A stretch of 17,448 bases of DNA from contig JBFMFD010000040.1 of the NCBI GenBank assembly GCA_040752255.1, forward strand, positions 1 through 17,448, in the 5' to 3' direction. The notes under the pieces were generated by a model. The model searched no databases. It was given only the letters and a program-made list of their open reading frames with translations, and was not told where the DNA came from. Positions within the stretch are counted from its first letter, which is position 1; each line of letters begins with the position of its first letter. Shown in pieces: positions 5,820 to 14,159 of the stretch. The translations under genes were made by a program, and so were the position numbers. Source of the stretch: J051 sp040752255 (GTDB taxonomy: Bacteria; Armatimonadota; Fimbriimonadia; Fimbriimonadales; ATM1).

Positions 5820-7238
5820 ATGAGCCAGCCGGAAGCCACCCAACTGCAGTGGGCGACGGTGGAGGCGTTGCAGGAGCACGACCTCCAATTCTTCATCCAA
5901 AAGACCAACCTCCGTGCCCTGAAGGACGAGTTGCAGTCTCTCTCGGCGGGTGAGGTCGCCGAGCTGGTCAACCAACTGGACGACGCGAAGGGAATCTTTA
6001 TCCTCCGCCTCCTCGAGCCGGAGAAGGCGAGCGACGCGTTCTCTGAGCTTCACCCAGAGCACCGAGACCGACTCCTGCAGACCCTGAGCGACGAGCGGCT
6101 CGCGGAACTGTTCAACAGCATGGCGCCGGACGACCGCACGCGTGTGCTGGAGGACCTCCCCGGACGCGTTACGCAAAGGCTGATCAATCTGCTCTCGCCT
6201 GAGGAGAGGCGAATTGCCCTCCAGTTGCTCGGCTATCCCGAGTTCTCCGTCGGACGCCTGATGACGCCCGAGTACATCATGGTGCGGCCTCAGTGGACCG
6301 TCGGACGAGCGCTGCAGCAAGTCCGCGACTACTACGTGAAGGCGGAGACTGCCAACGTTCTTTACGTTGCGGACGGGCGCGGGCGCCTCGTGGCCGACCT
6401 GCTGCTCGCCGAGCTTGTAGCCGCCGACCCCGAAACGCTCATCGAGGACCTCATGGAGGGGCGGCCGGTCGTCTCGCTTCCCGTGGACCTCGACCAGGAG
6501 GAGGCGGTGGAGGTCTTTCGCAAACACGTTCGTGTAGCGCTGCCCGTCGTGGACGCGCAAGGCGTGCTGCTCGGCATCGTTACGCTAGACGACGTGCTCG
6601 ACATCGTCGAAGAGGAGGCCACCGAGGACTTCCAGAAAGCGGGCGGCGTCGAGGCGCTCGATGAGCCATACATGGCGACGCCGTTCTGGGTGCTGATTCG
6701 CAAGCGCGCAGGTTGGCTGACGATTCTGTTCGTCTCCCAGATGCTCACAGCGACGGCGATGGATCGGTTCGCAGAGGAGATTGCGCGTGCGCTGGTGCTC
6801 GCTGTGTTCGTTCCACTCATCATCAGTTCAGGCGGCAACAGCGGCTCCCAGGCTGCGACGCTCGTTATCCGTGCGCTTGCGGTTCGCGATGTGGCGCTGA
6901 GCGACTGGTGGAGGGTGGTTCGAAGAGAGGCGATGGCCGGCCTCGCGCTGGGCGTATTCCTCGGCGCCATCGGCGCGATGCGCATCGGAGTCTGGGAGGC
7001 GGCCTGGGGCGCGTACGGTCCGCACTGGCCGTGGCTCGCCATCACGATCTTCCTCTCGTTGGTGGGCGTTGTGCTCTGGGGAACGCTGGCGGGGTCTGCG
7101 CTGCCCTTGATCCTGAAGCGGTTCGGGCTTGATCCGGCGACATCGTCTGCGCCTTTCGTGGCCACGCTTGTAGACGTAACCGGCATCGTGCTCTACTTCG
7201 AAATCTCGATGATCGTGTTGCGCGGCAGGCTGCTGTAG
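5820..7238 (+). CDS. mgtE: Magnesium transporter/channel MgtE
   Basis: This 472-aa homodimeric Mg2+ channel of the inner membrane has the family's full order of parts. A helical N domain is at about residues 20-135. Two CBS domains follow at about 145-265 (MTPEYIMV; GIVTLDDVLDIVEEE). A plug-helix region comes next, then the five-helix pore at about 290-468. The pore signature SGGNSGSQAATL is at 337-348, and acidic residues D438 and D452 lie in the last helices, where the ion site is expected. Cytosolic Mg2+ normally closes the channel through the acidic N and CBS domains, and the acidic residues here fit that. The gene is probably transcribed alone from the TATACT box. It ends 4 bp before the stop of the convergent dGTPase-like gene. 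Confidence 0.95.
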   Translation: MSQPEATQLQWATVEALQEHDLQFFIQKTNLRALKDELQSLSAGEVAELVNQLDDAKGIFILRLLEPEKASDAFSELHPEHRDRLLQTLSDERLAELFNSMAPDDRTRVLEDLPGRVTQRLINLLSPEERRIALQLLGYPEFSVGRLMTPEYIMVRPQWTVGRALQQVRDYYVKAETANVLYVADGRGRLVADLLLAELVAADPETLIEDLMEGRPVVSLPVDLDQEEAVEVFRKHVRVALPVVDAQGVLLGIVTLDDVLDIVEEEATEDFQKAGGVEALDEPYMATPFWVLIRKRAGWLTILFVSQMLTATAMDRFAEEIARALVLAVFVPLIISSGGNSGSQAATLVIRALAVRDVALSDWWRVVRREAMAGLALGVFLGAIGAMRIGVWEAAWGAYGPHWPWLAITIFLSLVGVVLWGTLAGSALPLILKRFGLDPATSSAPFVATLVDVTGIVLYFEISMIVLRGRLL

Positions 7239-7242
7239 GCGC

Positions 7243-8286
7243 CTAATCTTCGCCCTTCGCGCCCCAGTCGGCAGGAACGAACAAGGCCTCGAACGTACGC
7301 ACCGCGAACCGGTCGGTCATGCCCGAGACATAGTCCACCGCTCCGTCGAAACCTTGATAGGGCGGCGGGAGTTCGCTCGGGTTCTCCACGTAGTGACGAA
7401 ACAGCGATCGCACCAGCGACTTCGCCTTCTCAACGTCGGGGAACCTGCGGGCATAGTCCATGTAGAACGCGTCGAACAGGAAGTCCTTCATCGCATCGAG
7501 CGTCTCACGCATCCCGCTACTCAAGCGTAGAACGGGAGCCGTGGCGCTCGACTCGATGAGGTCGCTGACCATCGCGCCTATGCGCCGCCCGTGCGTGTCC
7601 CCGAGAGCGCGGACGCCTTTCGGCGCGTCGTTCCATGCGATCCACCCCGCGCGCAACGCATCGTCCATGTCGTGGTTCAGGTACGCAATTCGATCCGAGA
7701 TGCGCACGACGGCGGCTTCGAGCGTTCCGACTGAGTCCTTCTCCAGTTCCGCCTCGAGGTCGCTCGCGCCCTTGCTGTGCCCGCCGATTCCCTCGATGGT
7801 CTCATAGCAAAGGTTCAGTCCTTTGCCGTCGTTCTCAATCACGGTGAGCACGCGCACGCTCTGCTCAAAGTGCCTGAATCGGCGCTCCGGGCGAGCCTCA
7901 CGAATCGCCTCATCAAGCGCGAACTCTCCGGCGTGACCGAAAGGCGTGTGCCCAACGTCGTGACCAAGGGCGATCGCCTCGGTGAGGTCCTCGTTCAGCC
8001 TTAGCGCTCGCGCGACGGTGCGCGCGATCTGGGCAACCTCCAGCGTGTGTGTCAGGCGCGTACGATAGTGGTCGCCTTGTGGCGAGATGAACACTTGCGT
8101 CTTGTGCTTCAAACGCCGGAACGACTTGCTGTGAAGAATCCGATCGCGATCCCGCTGGAAGACGGTGCGGACCGCGTCCTGCTCTTCAGGGGTCGGTCTG
8201 CCGCGGCTTTCGCACGCGCGCGCCGCGTGCGGCGCGAGCCACTCGCGTTCGAACTCCTCTGTCCGCTCGCGGATAGGGTGCGTCAA
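7243..8286 (-). CDS. dgt: dGTPase-like HD-domain deoxynucleotide triphosphohydrolase, TTG start
   Basis: This 347-aa member of the dGTPase-like branch hydrolyses dNTPs to nucleosides and triphosphate. All HD metal ligands are present: H80 in RTRLTHTLEV, H109-D110 in GHDVGHTPFGHAGE, and D198 in ISDRIAYLNHDMDDA. The N-terminal SRGR and RDRDRILHSKSFRRLKHKTQVF block is characteristic. Its compact size fits the short bacterial type rather than the 505-aa E. coli Dgt. The start is TTG 8286. It overlaps the upstream glycosyltransferase stop as TTGA and is preceded by GGAGGAG, so translation is likely coupled. This is the last gene of the long minus-strand cluster. Substrate range (dGTP only or all dNTPs) cannot be read from sequence. 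Confidence 0.92.
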   Translation of the reverse strand: MTHPIRERTEEFEREWLAPHAARACESRGRPTPEEQDAVRTVFQRDRDRILHSKSFRRLKHKTQVFISPQGDHYRTRLTHTLEVAQIARTVARALRLNEDLTEAIALGHDVGHTPFGHAGEFALDEAIREARPERRFRHFEQSVRVLTVIENDGKGLNLCYETIEGIGGHSKGASDLEAELEKDSVGTLEAAVVRISDRIAYLNHDMDDALRAGWIAWNDAPKGVRALGDTHGRRIGAMVSDLIESSATAPVLRLSSGMRETLDAMKDFLFDAFYMDYARRFPDVEKAKSLVRSLFRHYVENPSELPPPYQGFDGAVDYVSGMTDRFAVRTFEALFVPADWGAKGED

Positions 8287-9542
8287 CGCTCCTCCGGCAC
8301 CCTCCCGCGCCCATCGGCCGCCTCACCCCCGGCGGCGAAATAGGAGACGGCTCGCTCTCCCGTCGGAGAGTTGGAACCAGGGAGCGCCAACACGCTTGAG
8401 TAGACGTCCAGCACCGCGTCGCAGTAGTCCTCCACCGTCCAACGCTTTACGCTCCGGCGCGCGCCTTCCGAGAGGCGGCCGAGCAGCGCGGGGTTGCTGA
8501 GCACCTCGAGCGCCTTGTCCGCGAACTGGACCGGACTGTTGCCCACCTTGTAGCCGTTCACGTCCTCTTGGATGTTCTCTCCTGCGCCTCCCCCATCCAC
8601 GGCGACTGCGGGAAGGCCATAGGACATCGCTTCGCCGATGACCAGCCCCTGGGTTTCGGTCATGCTGCTGAATACGAAGAGGTCCGCGGCGATGTAGTAG
8701 GTGTCCACGTCGCGTCTCGGCACTGCTCCAACGAAGCGCACCTTGTCCCCCACGCCGAGGGTTCGCGCCAGCCCCTGCAACTGCTTCCTCGCCGGGCCGT
8801 CTCCAACCAACCACAGGCGCGTCGCGGGTCGCTGTTCAACGATGCGCTTGAGCGCCTCGAAGAGCAGCGGCAGGTTCTTCTCCGGCGCGACTCGGCCCAC
8901 GTACAGCAACACCTTCTCGTTATCCCGCATACCCAAGAGGTCTCTCGCCTCGTCGCGCGACAGGGTCTTGGGCTTTGGGGTGCCGGTCGGGATGATCGAG
9001 ATCGGAGAGCGGACGCCGTGCCTTCTGAGCGAGCGCTCCGCCGCCTCGCTCGGCGCTATGACGTGCGCGCAGCGGTTGTAGTAGTAGTTTGTGTGCTTCG
9101 CAATGCGATAAAGCAGGTACGCCCGCGGCACAAACGGCACGTAGTGAACGTAGCGCTGATAGAGCGTGTGGTACGTGCTGACGATGGGTATCCCATGTGA
9201 CTCTGCCCAACGGAGGCCGACAAACCCGACGGTAAACGGCGTGTGCGTGTGGATGATGTCGAACCGCTGGCTTCGAAACACCCGAATCCAGGGATAGAAA
9301 GGCGGTATCGCAAGAGGATAACCGGGCGCAGACGGCAAGCGAACCGAGAGAAAGCGATTCACGTTCGGGTCTTCATCGCGATGACCGCGACACGACGTGG
9401 TGAAGATGTGAACCGAATGACCGCGCTCGCGCAGCTCGTGAACAAGCGACTCGATGCTGATCGATACGCCGTTGACGATAGGAACGTAACTGTCGGAAAA
9501 GATGGCGACGCGCAGGCTTCGTTTAGTCGGGGTGGCGTCCAT
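8283..9542 (-). CDS. GT4 glycosyltransferase, similar to diacylglycerol glucosyltransferases
   Basis: This 419-aa GT-B retaining glycosyltransferase has an N-terminal acceptor domain (FSDSYVPIVNGVSISIESL at 15-33; IIHTHTPF at 96-103). Its C-terminal donor domain has GRVAPEKN at 216-223 and the E-x7-E pair E296/E304 in TETQGLVIGEA. The FYPWIRVFR-HTHTPFTVGFVGL-TYHTLYQRYVHY pattern resembles 1,2-diacylglycerol 3-glucosyltransferases and PimB-like enzymes, so a membrane glycolipid product is likely but inferred. ATG 9542 gives the expected N-terminus; upstream in-frame residues look non-coding because they lie antiparallel-free within the preceding HTH gene's last codons. Its first 20 bases overlap that HTH gene, and its end overlaps the dGTPase start. 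The last 30 residues are a disordered tail. Confidence 0.88.
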   Translation of the reverse strand: MDATPTKRSLRVAIFSDSYVPIVNGVSISIESLVHELRERGHSVHIFTTSCRGHRDEDPNVNRFLSVRLPSAPGYPLAIPPFYPWIRVFRSQRFDIIHTHTPFTVGFVGLRWAESHGIPIVSTYHTLYQRYVHYVPFVPRAYLLYRIAKHTNYYYNRCAHVIAPSEAAERSLRRHGVRSPISIIPTGTPKPKTLSRDEARDLLGMRDNEKVLLYVGRVAPEKNLPLLFEALKRIVEQRPATRLWLVGDGPARKQLQGLARTLGVGDKVRFVGAVPRRDVDTYYIAADLFVFSSMTETQGLVIGEAMSYGLPAVAVDGGGAGENIQEDVNGYKVGNSPVQFADKALEVLSNPALLGRLSEGARRSVKRWTVEDYCDAVLDVYSSVLALPGSNSPTGERAVSYFAAGGEAADGRGRVPEER

Positions 9543-10209
9543 ACTGATCCACGAAGCGCACGATGTCCGATAGACGAAAACGCCGCTGATTCCCCGATGT
9601 CCGATGGTGGTCAAGCCAACCGCGGTTCGTGTACCGACGCACGGTGGCAGGGCAGACGCCAAGCAGCCGAGCGGCATCCTCGAGGTTCAACTCGGGGTCA
9701 ATCAGCCGCCGGATGAACTCCTCCCTCGGCTCCTTGAACTTCTTCGTGTAGTACTTCTCGGTCACGCTGTCGTCGAACAGAGTGGCGAGGACCTGCAGAT
9801 TCTTCGGCGCTTCTTTGATCGCTGCCTCAAGGTCGGACGTAATGACGGGCTTTGACAAAGGCTTCTTTCGTCTGCGAGGTCGCGGCGCGTTCAGGCCCAC
9901 CTTTCGAGTCTTAGGTCTCTTGGCGGGCGTCCGCTCCTCCTCCACGGGCTTCGGCTTCGTGGCGGGGGCGGCTGCAGACGGCGCAGGCCTTTTCGCCTTC
10001 AGTTCATTGGCGGCGCGAACCGCTTCCACGACTTGGTTTGGCGTGCGCCGCGCCTCGCCGTCTCGCTGCGCGCTCGTCTCAACGCTCACTGCAGCCTTCG
10101 ATTCCACCTGAGGCGCGGGCGTCTCAGGTTGCTCTTCTACTTCTTCAAAGTCTTCGTCAAGAAATGCGCTTTCGATGTATGCTTCCGGGTCCAACACCTT
10201 CTTGGTCAT
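9523..10209 (-). CDS. MerR/excisionase-type helix-turn-helix protein with long disordered N-terminus
   Basis: This 228-aa protein has three visible parts. Residues 1-60 are acidic and probably disordered (AFLDEDFEEVEEQPE). Residues about 70-120 are rich in Lys, Arg, Pro and Ala, with basic runs such as PRPRRRKKPLSK. Residues 124-170 form a helical block of unknown type. Residues about 174-222 are a winged HTH of the MerR/BldC/excisionase class (DAARLLGVCPATVRRYTNRGW, then QRRFRLSDIVRFV). It is likely a DNA-binding regulator or nucleoid-associated protein; no effector domain is visible. AGGAGG lies 8 nt before ATG 10209. The ATG overlaps the queA stop as ATGA, and the 3' end overlaps the glycosyltransferase by 20 bp. 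Its targets are unknown. Confidence 0.75.
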   Translation of the reverse strand: MTKKVLDPEAYIESAFLDEDFEEVEEQPETPAPQVESKAAVSVETSAQRDGEARRTPNQVVEAVRAANELKAKRPAPSAAAPATKPKPVEEERTPAKRPKTRKVGLNAPRPRRRKKPLSKPVITSDLEAAIKEAPKNLQVLATLFDDSVTEKYYTKKFKEPREEFIRRLIDPELNLEDAARLLGVCPATVRRYTNRGWLDHHRTSGNQRRFRLSDIVRFVDQYGRHPD

Positions 10210-11249
10210 CTGCCTTTCCTCCTCAACACAGCCATGCTGTCTCCAAGGCTGAGGAAACGATACCGCATTTGGACGGCTTCGGTGTAAGCCTTCCGTACGT
10301 TTTCAATTCCTCCGAGGGCCGCTACAAGCAGCAGCATCGTCGTTCTGGGCATGTGAAAGTTCGTAATCATTCCGTCCACGACCTTGAACTCATACCCGGG
10401 GCGGATGAACAGGCGCGTCTCTCCGCCGCCCACCCGCACCGAGCGCCGCCCTGCAGCAGCAGACTCGAGGGTTCGCGTGGTCGTGGTGCCCACGGCGATT
10501 ATCCTACCCGTCGCAGCCGCAACGGCATCGGCCGTCTCCTGCGGAACGGTGAATCTTTCGCCGTGCATCTCGTGCTCCTCGGGGCGCGTCGCGCTGATAG
10601 GGCGGAATGTGTCCAGCCCGATGTCCAGCGTCACGTACGCCACCTCGACGCCAAAACCTCGCAAGCCTGCGAGCATCTCCGGAGTGAAATGAAGCCCAGC
10701 CGTCGGCGCTGCCGCGCTTCCCGGCGAGCGGGCGAACACGGTCTGGTACCGCTCCTGCTCCGGGAGCGGCCCTCGGATGTATGGCGGCAGGGGCGTCTCG
10801 CCGGCGGACTCGATACCCACGTGCCCTGGAATCCGCAGGAGCCGTCGCCCGTCCGGTTCAACGCGCACCACCTCCGCCTCGAAACGCTCCTCGAGCAGCA
10901 GCCGAACGCCGGGCTTCAGCCGCCTGCCGGGCCTGCAGACGGCAAGGAACAAGTCCCCGTCATCGCCCTCTGCTCGTTTCTGAAGAAGTACCTCCACCCG
11001 CGCGCCCCCTCCGACCTTCACCCCTTGCAGCCGTCGCGCGGTGACCCGCGTGTCGTTCAGCACTAGGAGGTCGCCGGGCTCAAGCAGCTCGGGCAGGTCG
11101 TAGAAGTGCAGGTGCCGGATGCCGCCGTCCTCCGGGTCGAGGTGCAAGAGGCGGCTGTGATCCCTCGGCTCCACCGCCTCCTGGGCGATGAGCTCTTCCG
11201 GCAACTGGTACTCCAGCCAATCGAGGGCGGTCTCGGGCACGGCTGCCAT
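10206..11249 (-). CDS. queA: S-adenosylmethionine:tRNA ribosyltransferase-isomerase QueA
   Basis: This 347-aa cytoplasmic enzyme of queuosine synthesis transfers and isomerises the ribosyl group of SAM onto preQ1 at tRNA position 34, giving epoxyqueuosine. Family signatures occur in order: DWLEYQLPEELIAQ at 10-23, NDTRVTARRL at 65-74, LPPYI at 154-158, ERYQTVFA at 166-173, GSAAAPTAGLHFT at 177-189, LDIGLDTFRPI at 208-218, and the C-terminal YRFLSLGDSM at 330-339. Length is typical. ATG 11249 has GGA 6-8 nt upstream and lies 24 bp after the preceding membrane protein stop. Its TGA overlaps the HTH gene start. No other queuosine genes are in the window, so preQ1 synthesis or salvage genes must be elsewhere. 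Confidence 0.96.
   Translation of the reverse strand: MAAVPETALDWLEYQLPEELIAQEAVEPRDHSRLLHLDPEDGGIRHLHFYDLPELLEPGDLLVLNDTRVTARRLQGVKVGGGARVEVLLQKRAEGDDGDLFLAVCRPGRRLKPGVRLLLEERFEAEVVRVEPDGRRLLRIPGHVGIESAGETPLPPYIRGPLPEQERYQTVFARSPGSAAAPTAGLHFTPEMLAGLRGFGVEVAYVTLDIGLDTFRPISATRPEEHEMHGERFTVPQETADAVAAATGRIIAVGTTTTRTLESAAAGRRSVRVGGGETRLFIRPGYEFKVVDGMITNFHMPRTTMLLLVAALGGIENVRKAYTEAVQMRYRFLSLGDSMAVLRRKGR
10218..10223 (-). promoter_or_regulatory. Full-consensus ribosome binding site of the HTH gene
   Basis: AGGAGG on the minus strand, 8 nt upstream of ATG 10209 and inside the end of queA. It is the strongest Shine-Dalgarno in the cluster and suggests high translation of the HTH protein in addition to coupling through ATGA. 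Confidence 0.75.
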
Positions 11250-11273
11250 TCTGTTCCGCCCGGCGGTGGGGCA

Positions 11274-12701
11274 TCATCCGGCATGGATCGGTGCAGGTCG
11301 GGCGGGCATCGGCGCTCCGCGAAGCATGATGCGTACGACGTATGCCGCCCACAGGGAGAGCCCAACCAACTCAACGAAACCGGTCACGCCCATTGGCAGG
11401 AAGGCAGCGCTCGAATAGTCGGTTGCGATCTCCAAACCGACACGCGCGGCGTTCCCCATGTTGAGCAGCCAGAACGTCGCCCAAAGCGGCCGCTCGAGCG
11501 AAGGCGGCACATCGTTCATTCGGGCGACCACGTGCATCCCCACGCCGATGATCATCTGGCTAATGAAGCCGACGGTTATCGCATGACGAATCGCGCCCGT
11601 GTACGCGTGCGAGAACGGCTCGCCGATGAGTGCGAGGTGCAGCGGCTCGAAAGCCCCGAGCGCGGCGCCGATGAGCAGCCAACTGAATGCGGTGCGAATG
11701 AACTTCTGTGACGGAAAGCGCTCCTGCAACGGCTCGAACATGCGAGACGCTGCAACGAGCGCCACCGCCCCCGCGAGCAGCAGCACCCCGCTGAAGTGAT
11801 ACGGAAGCCGCGAGGCGGCATCGAGGTCGTTGCCGAATGCATGCACCCAGCCGCCCATCCGCAGGAGCAGCCCGCCGTTCCACAGCGCAAAGCCGAGGAG
11901 GCCGAGACTCTTCGACGCCTCCCTTGCGCCAAAGCAGGAGTTCATCTTCACCAGCGCAACGCCGAAGATCATCATCGTCACGAAGCCCAAGAACTGAGCC
12001 TCACGGTATGGCGGGAACCACTCTGCGACAAACAGAACCCCATGGCGGCCTTCCGCATGGGAACCTGCAAAGAGAAACGGCTCCGCGAATGCGACCGCCA
12101 CAAACCAAGCGAGCGCGGTGAACACAAACAGCGTCTGCCAAGTTACGCCGGCGCCGGTTCGGTGCCTTGTGTACCCGATATTGAAGATGAACAGCAGCAC
12201 CGCGACAACCTGTGCGAGGCACGAAGCGACGCCGACGGGAATCCAGATCGAGCGATCTACCGCCACCAGAGGCTCGGCGACGAATCGGACTGCGATCCCC
12301 ATGCCCATCAGGATCAGAGAGGCATACGCCAGGCGATGGAACAGCCTCGCCCTCGCTTGCGAAGGCGCATGCTGCTGCAAAGCAAAGCCCATCACGAAGA
12401 ATCCAACCCAGCCGTACAACTGCGAGTTCGCATGGGCGAGGATGTACGGCATCCATGCGCCCGTCGTGTACGAGGCGTTCAACGCGATGCCCGCAAGCGC
12501 AACCGCCCCGAGCAGGCAGCCCGCGGTCAGTACGGTGAACACACCCGCCAGAAAGAACGGGCGATAGATGTTGACCATCGCCCGCGCCTCGGCAGAAGGG
12601 CGAGAGACGCGGTTTGGCAGGATGCGCAATTGCCGCGTATGGGTTGTACTCATGGCTCGATGATGGCGCCCACACGCTTTCGGCACCATGACGGAGGTCA
12701 T
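11274..12701 (-). CDS. NnrS-like polytopic membrane protein
   Basis: This protein of up to 475 aa has about 12 hydrophobic helices. Features reminiscent of NnrS heme-copper proteins include YRPFFLAG at 46-53, AHANSQLYGWVGFFVMGF at 89-106 with H90, and AIRHAITVGFISQMIIGVGMH with H373 and H390. NnrS proteins are linked to nitric oxide or nitrosative stress and metal centres, but this branch is uncharacterised, so the function stays open. A diverged oxidase subunit I-like protein is the alternative. The start is uncertain. ATG 12701 lies 12 nt after the MATE stop with a GGA nearby. ATG 12653 gives a natural-looking N-terminus. ATG 12578 has GAGG 8 nt upstream and begins just before the conserved YRPFF. 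The gene lies between the MATE gene and queA in the cluster. Confidence 0.7.
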   Translation of the reverse strand: MTSVMVPKACGRHHRAMSTTHTRQLRILPNRVSRPSAEARAMVNIYRPFFLAGVFTVLTAGCLLGAVALAGIALNASYTTGAWMPYILAHANSQLYGWVGFFVMGFALQQHAPSQARARLFHRLAYASLILMGMGIAVRFVAEPLVAVDRSIWIPVGVASCLAQVVAVLLFIFNIGYTRHRTGAGVTWQTLFVFTALAWFVAVAFAEPFLFAGSHAEGRHGVLFVAEWFPPYREAQFLGFVTMMIFGVALVKMNSCFGAREASKSLGLLGFALWNGGLLLRMGGWVHAFGNDLDAASRLPYHFSGVLLLAGAVALVAASRMFEPLQERFPSQKFIRTAFSWLLIGAALGAFEPLHLALIGEPFSHAYTGAIRHAITVGFISQMIIGVGMHVVARMNDVPPSLERPLWATFWLLNMGNAARVGLEIATDYSSAAFLPMGVTGFVELVGLSLWAAYVVRIMLRGAPMPARPAPIHAG

Positions 12702-12713
12702 AGCCCCGTCCGG

Positions 12714-14159
12714 TCAAACCTGCTGGGATTTCCACCTACCTGCGCGGAAGAGCATGACCATCGCCACGCCGTGAACCGCCTGCGTCGCCGACATCACCCA
12801 CCACGCGCCGGTCGAGTCGAAACCGAGGGCGACGGCGAACAGCCACACAGCGGGGACACGGACGAACCAAGAGGTGATCAGCGCCATCCACATCGGGCGA
12901 ATCGAGTCGCCGGCTCCCTGATGCGCGCCGGTCAACACGACCGCTATCGCGAACAGCGGCTCGGTTATGGCGATGATTCGCAGGAACGAGGTGGCAAGCG
13001 CCATCTGCGTTGGATCCGCCACGAACCACGCCGAAAGCTGCGGCGCAAACACGAGAAACAGCACGGAAACGAACACCGTGAACAGAGTCGCCTGATGCGT
13101 GGCGCACCACGCGAGACGCTCTGCGCGCTCGGGCTTCCTTGCGCCCAGCGACTGGCCGACGAGCGCCGACGCCGCCATCATGTAGCCGAACGCGGGCATG
13201 AACGCAATCGCTTCCATTGAGAACCCTACGCGCATCGCGCCGAGCGCCGTCTCCCCTTCGAGAGTGTGTTTGAGTGCCGCGGAGAACGCAAACAGGCTCG
13301 TTACGCGAATGAGCGATGAGATAGACGCGGGCACGGCGATGCGAATGATGCGCCGCGCCCAATCGAGCGACGGCATCTCGATGCGAAAGAGCACGCCCAA
13401 CTTCGTCCGGCTGGCGACCGGAAGGTACACGAGCGCCGAGAAGTACGCGCTGATGGAGAAAGCAATGCCCGCGCCCGCGATGCCCAAGTTCGCACCGGGA
13501 ATCGTAAGCGTTCCTTCAGCGATGTCCCATCCGAACAGGCTGAGTGAGTAGGGCAGAAGCCGCGTAGGGAACATCAGCAAGTAGTTCAGCAAGATGTGCA
13601 GAAGAATCTGCACTCCGGAAACCACCATCGGCGTTCGCGTGTCCCCTACAGCGCGAAGGCATGCGGCGACCGTACTGAACACGAACACCGCCGGCATGCC
13701 GATGATCACCGGATGGATGTAGCGCAGCATCTCGTGATACGCCGGGCCGCCGGGCTTCACGAGGATGCCTGCCGCGAGCGGCGCGAGCAGCGCGGCGACA
13801 CCCGAAGAGATTAGCCCCAGCGCGATGCTCAACGAGACGCTCTGCCTGGCCGCCTTGCTCATGTTCACCGGGTCGTCCGCCCCGTAGAAGCGACTCACGA
13901 CCGCGGTTGCTGCCGTTCCCAATGCGAACGCGATGCTGAAGAACAGGAAAGTGATATTGATGGCGGCGCCCGATGCCGTCAACGACGCCGGCCCCAGCGA
14001 GCCAACGAACTTACTGTCCAACAGGCTGTTTACAACCTGCAGCGAGTTGAGCGCGATGACCGGCCACGCCAGGTCCCACACCGTCCAGTGGTCGGCGAAT
14101 CGTCCCGTTCGCTCCTTCGCCGGCGACTCCGTCTTTAGCGCGGCGTTACGGGAGGACAA
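12714..14159 (-). CDS. MATE-family efflux transporter, TTG start
   Basis: This 481-aa, 12-helix antiporter of the MATE family has two pseudo-symmetric halves. The first runs from about residue 28 (WDLAWPVIALNSLQVVNSLLD) with TAATAVVSRFYGA and ACLRAVGDTRTP. The second begins near residue 270 (IRIAVPASISSLIR) with SALVGQSLGARKPERA and LTGAHQGAGDSIRPMW. Members export drugs, dyes or lipid-linked sugars using Na+ or H+ gradients; the substrate here is unknown. The neighbouring glycosyltransferases make a glycolipid role conceivable. The start is TTG 14159, preceded by AAGGAG 4 nt upstream, and it overlaps the peptidase gene by 14 bp. No in-frame ATG occurs before the first helix. Regulation is probably through the shared transcript. 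Confidence 0.92.
   Translation of the reverse strand: MSSRNAALKTESPAKERTGRFADHWTVWDLAWPVIALNSLQVVNSLLDSKFVGSLGPASLTASGAAINITFLFFSIAFALGTAATAVVSRFYGADDPVNMSKAARQSVSLSIALGLISSGVAALLAPLAAGILVKPGGPAYHEMLRYIHPVIIGMPAVFVFSTVAACLRAVGDTRTPMVVSGVQILLHILLNYLLMFPTRLLPYSLSLFGWDIAEGTLTIPGANLGIAGAGIAFSISAYFSALVYLPVASRTKLGVLFRIEMPSLDWARRIIRIAVPASISSLIRVTSLFAFSAALKHTLEGETALGAMRVGFSMEAIAFMPAFGYMMAASALVGQSLGARKPERAERLAWCATHQATLFTVFVSVLFLVFAPQLSAWFVADPTQMALATSFLRIIAITEPLFAIAVVLTGAHQGAGDSIRPMWMALITSWFVRVPAVWLFAVALGFDSTGAWWVMSATQAVHGVAMVMLFRAGRWKSQQV

Noticed and set aside
10038..11066. Plus-strand ORF of 342 codons opposite queA
   Set aside because: queA is unambiguous on the minus strand; the antisense translation is low-complexity and starts inside the HTH gene.
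11796..13220. Very long plus-strand ORF (474 codons) opposite the NnrS-like and MATE genes
   Set aside because: Its translation is His/Arg/Gln/Glu-rich with no domain, as expected for the antisense of hydrophobic high-GC genes. Both minus-strand genes are well supported.
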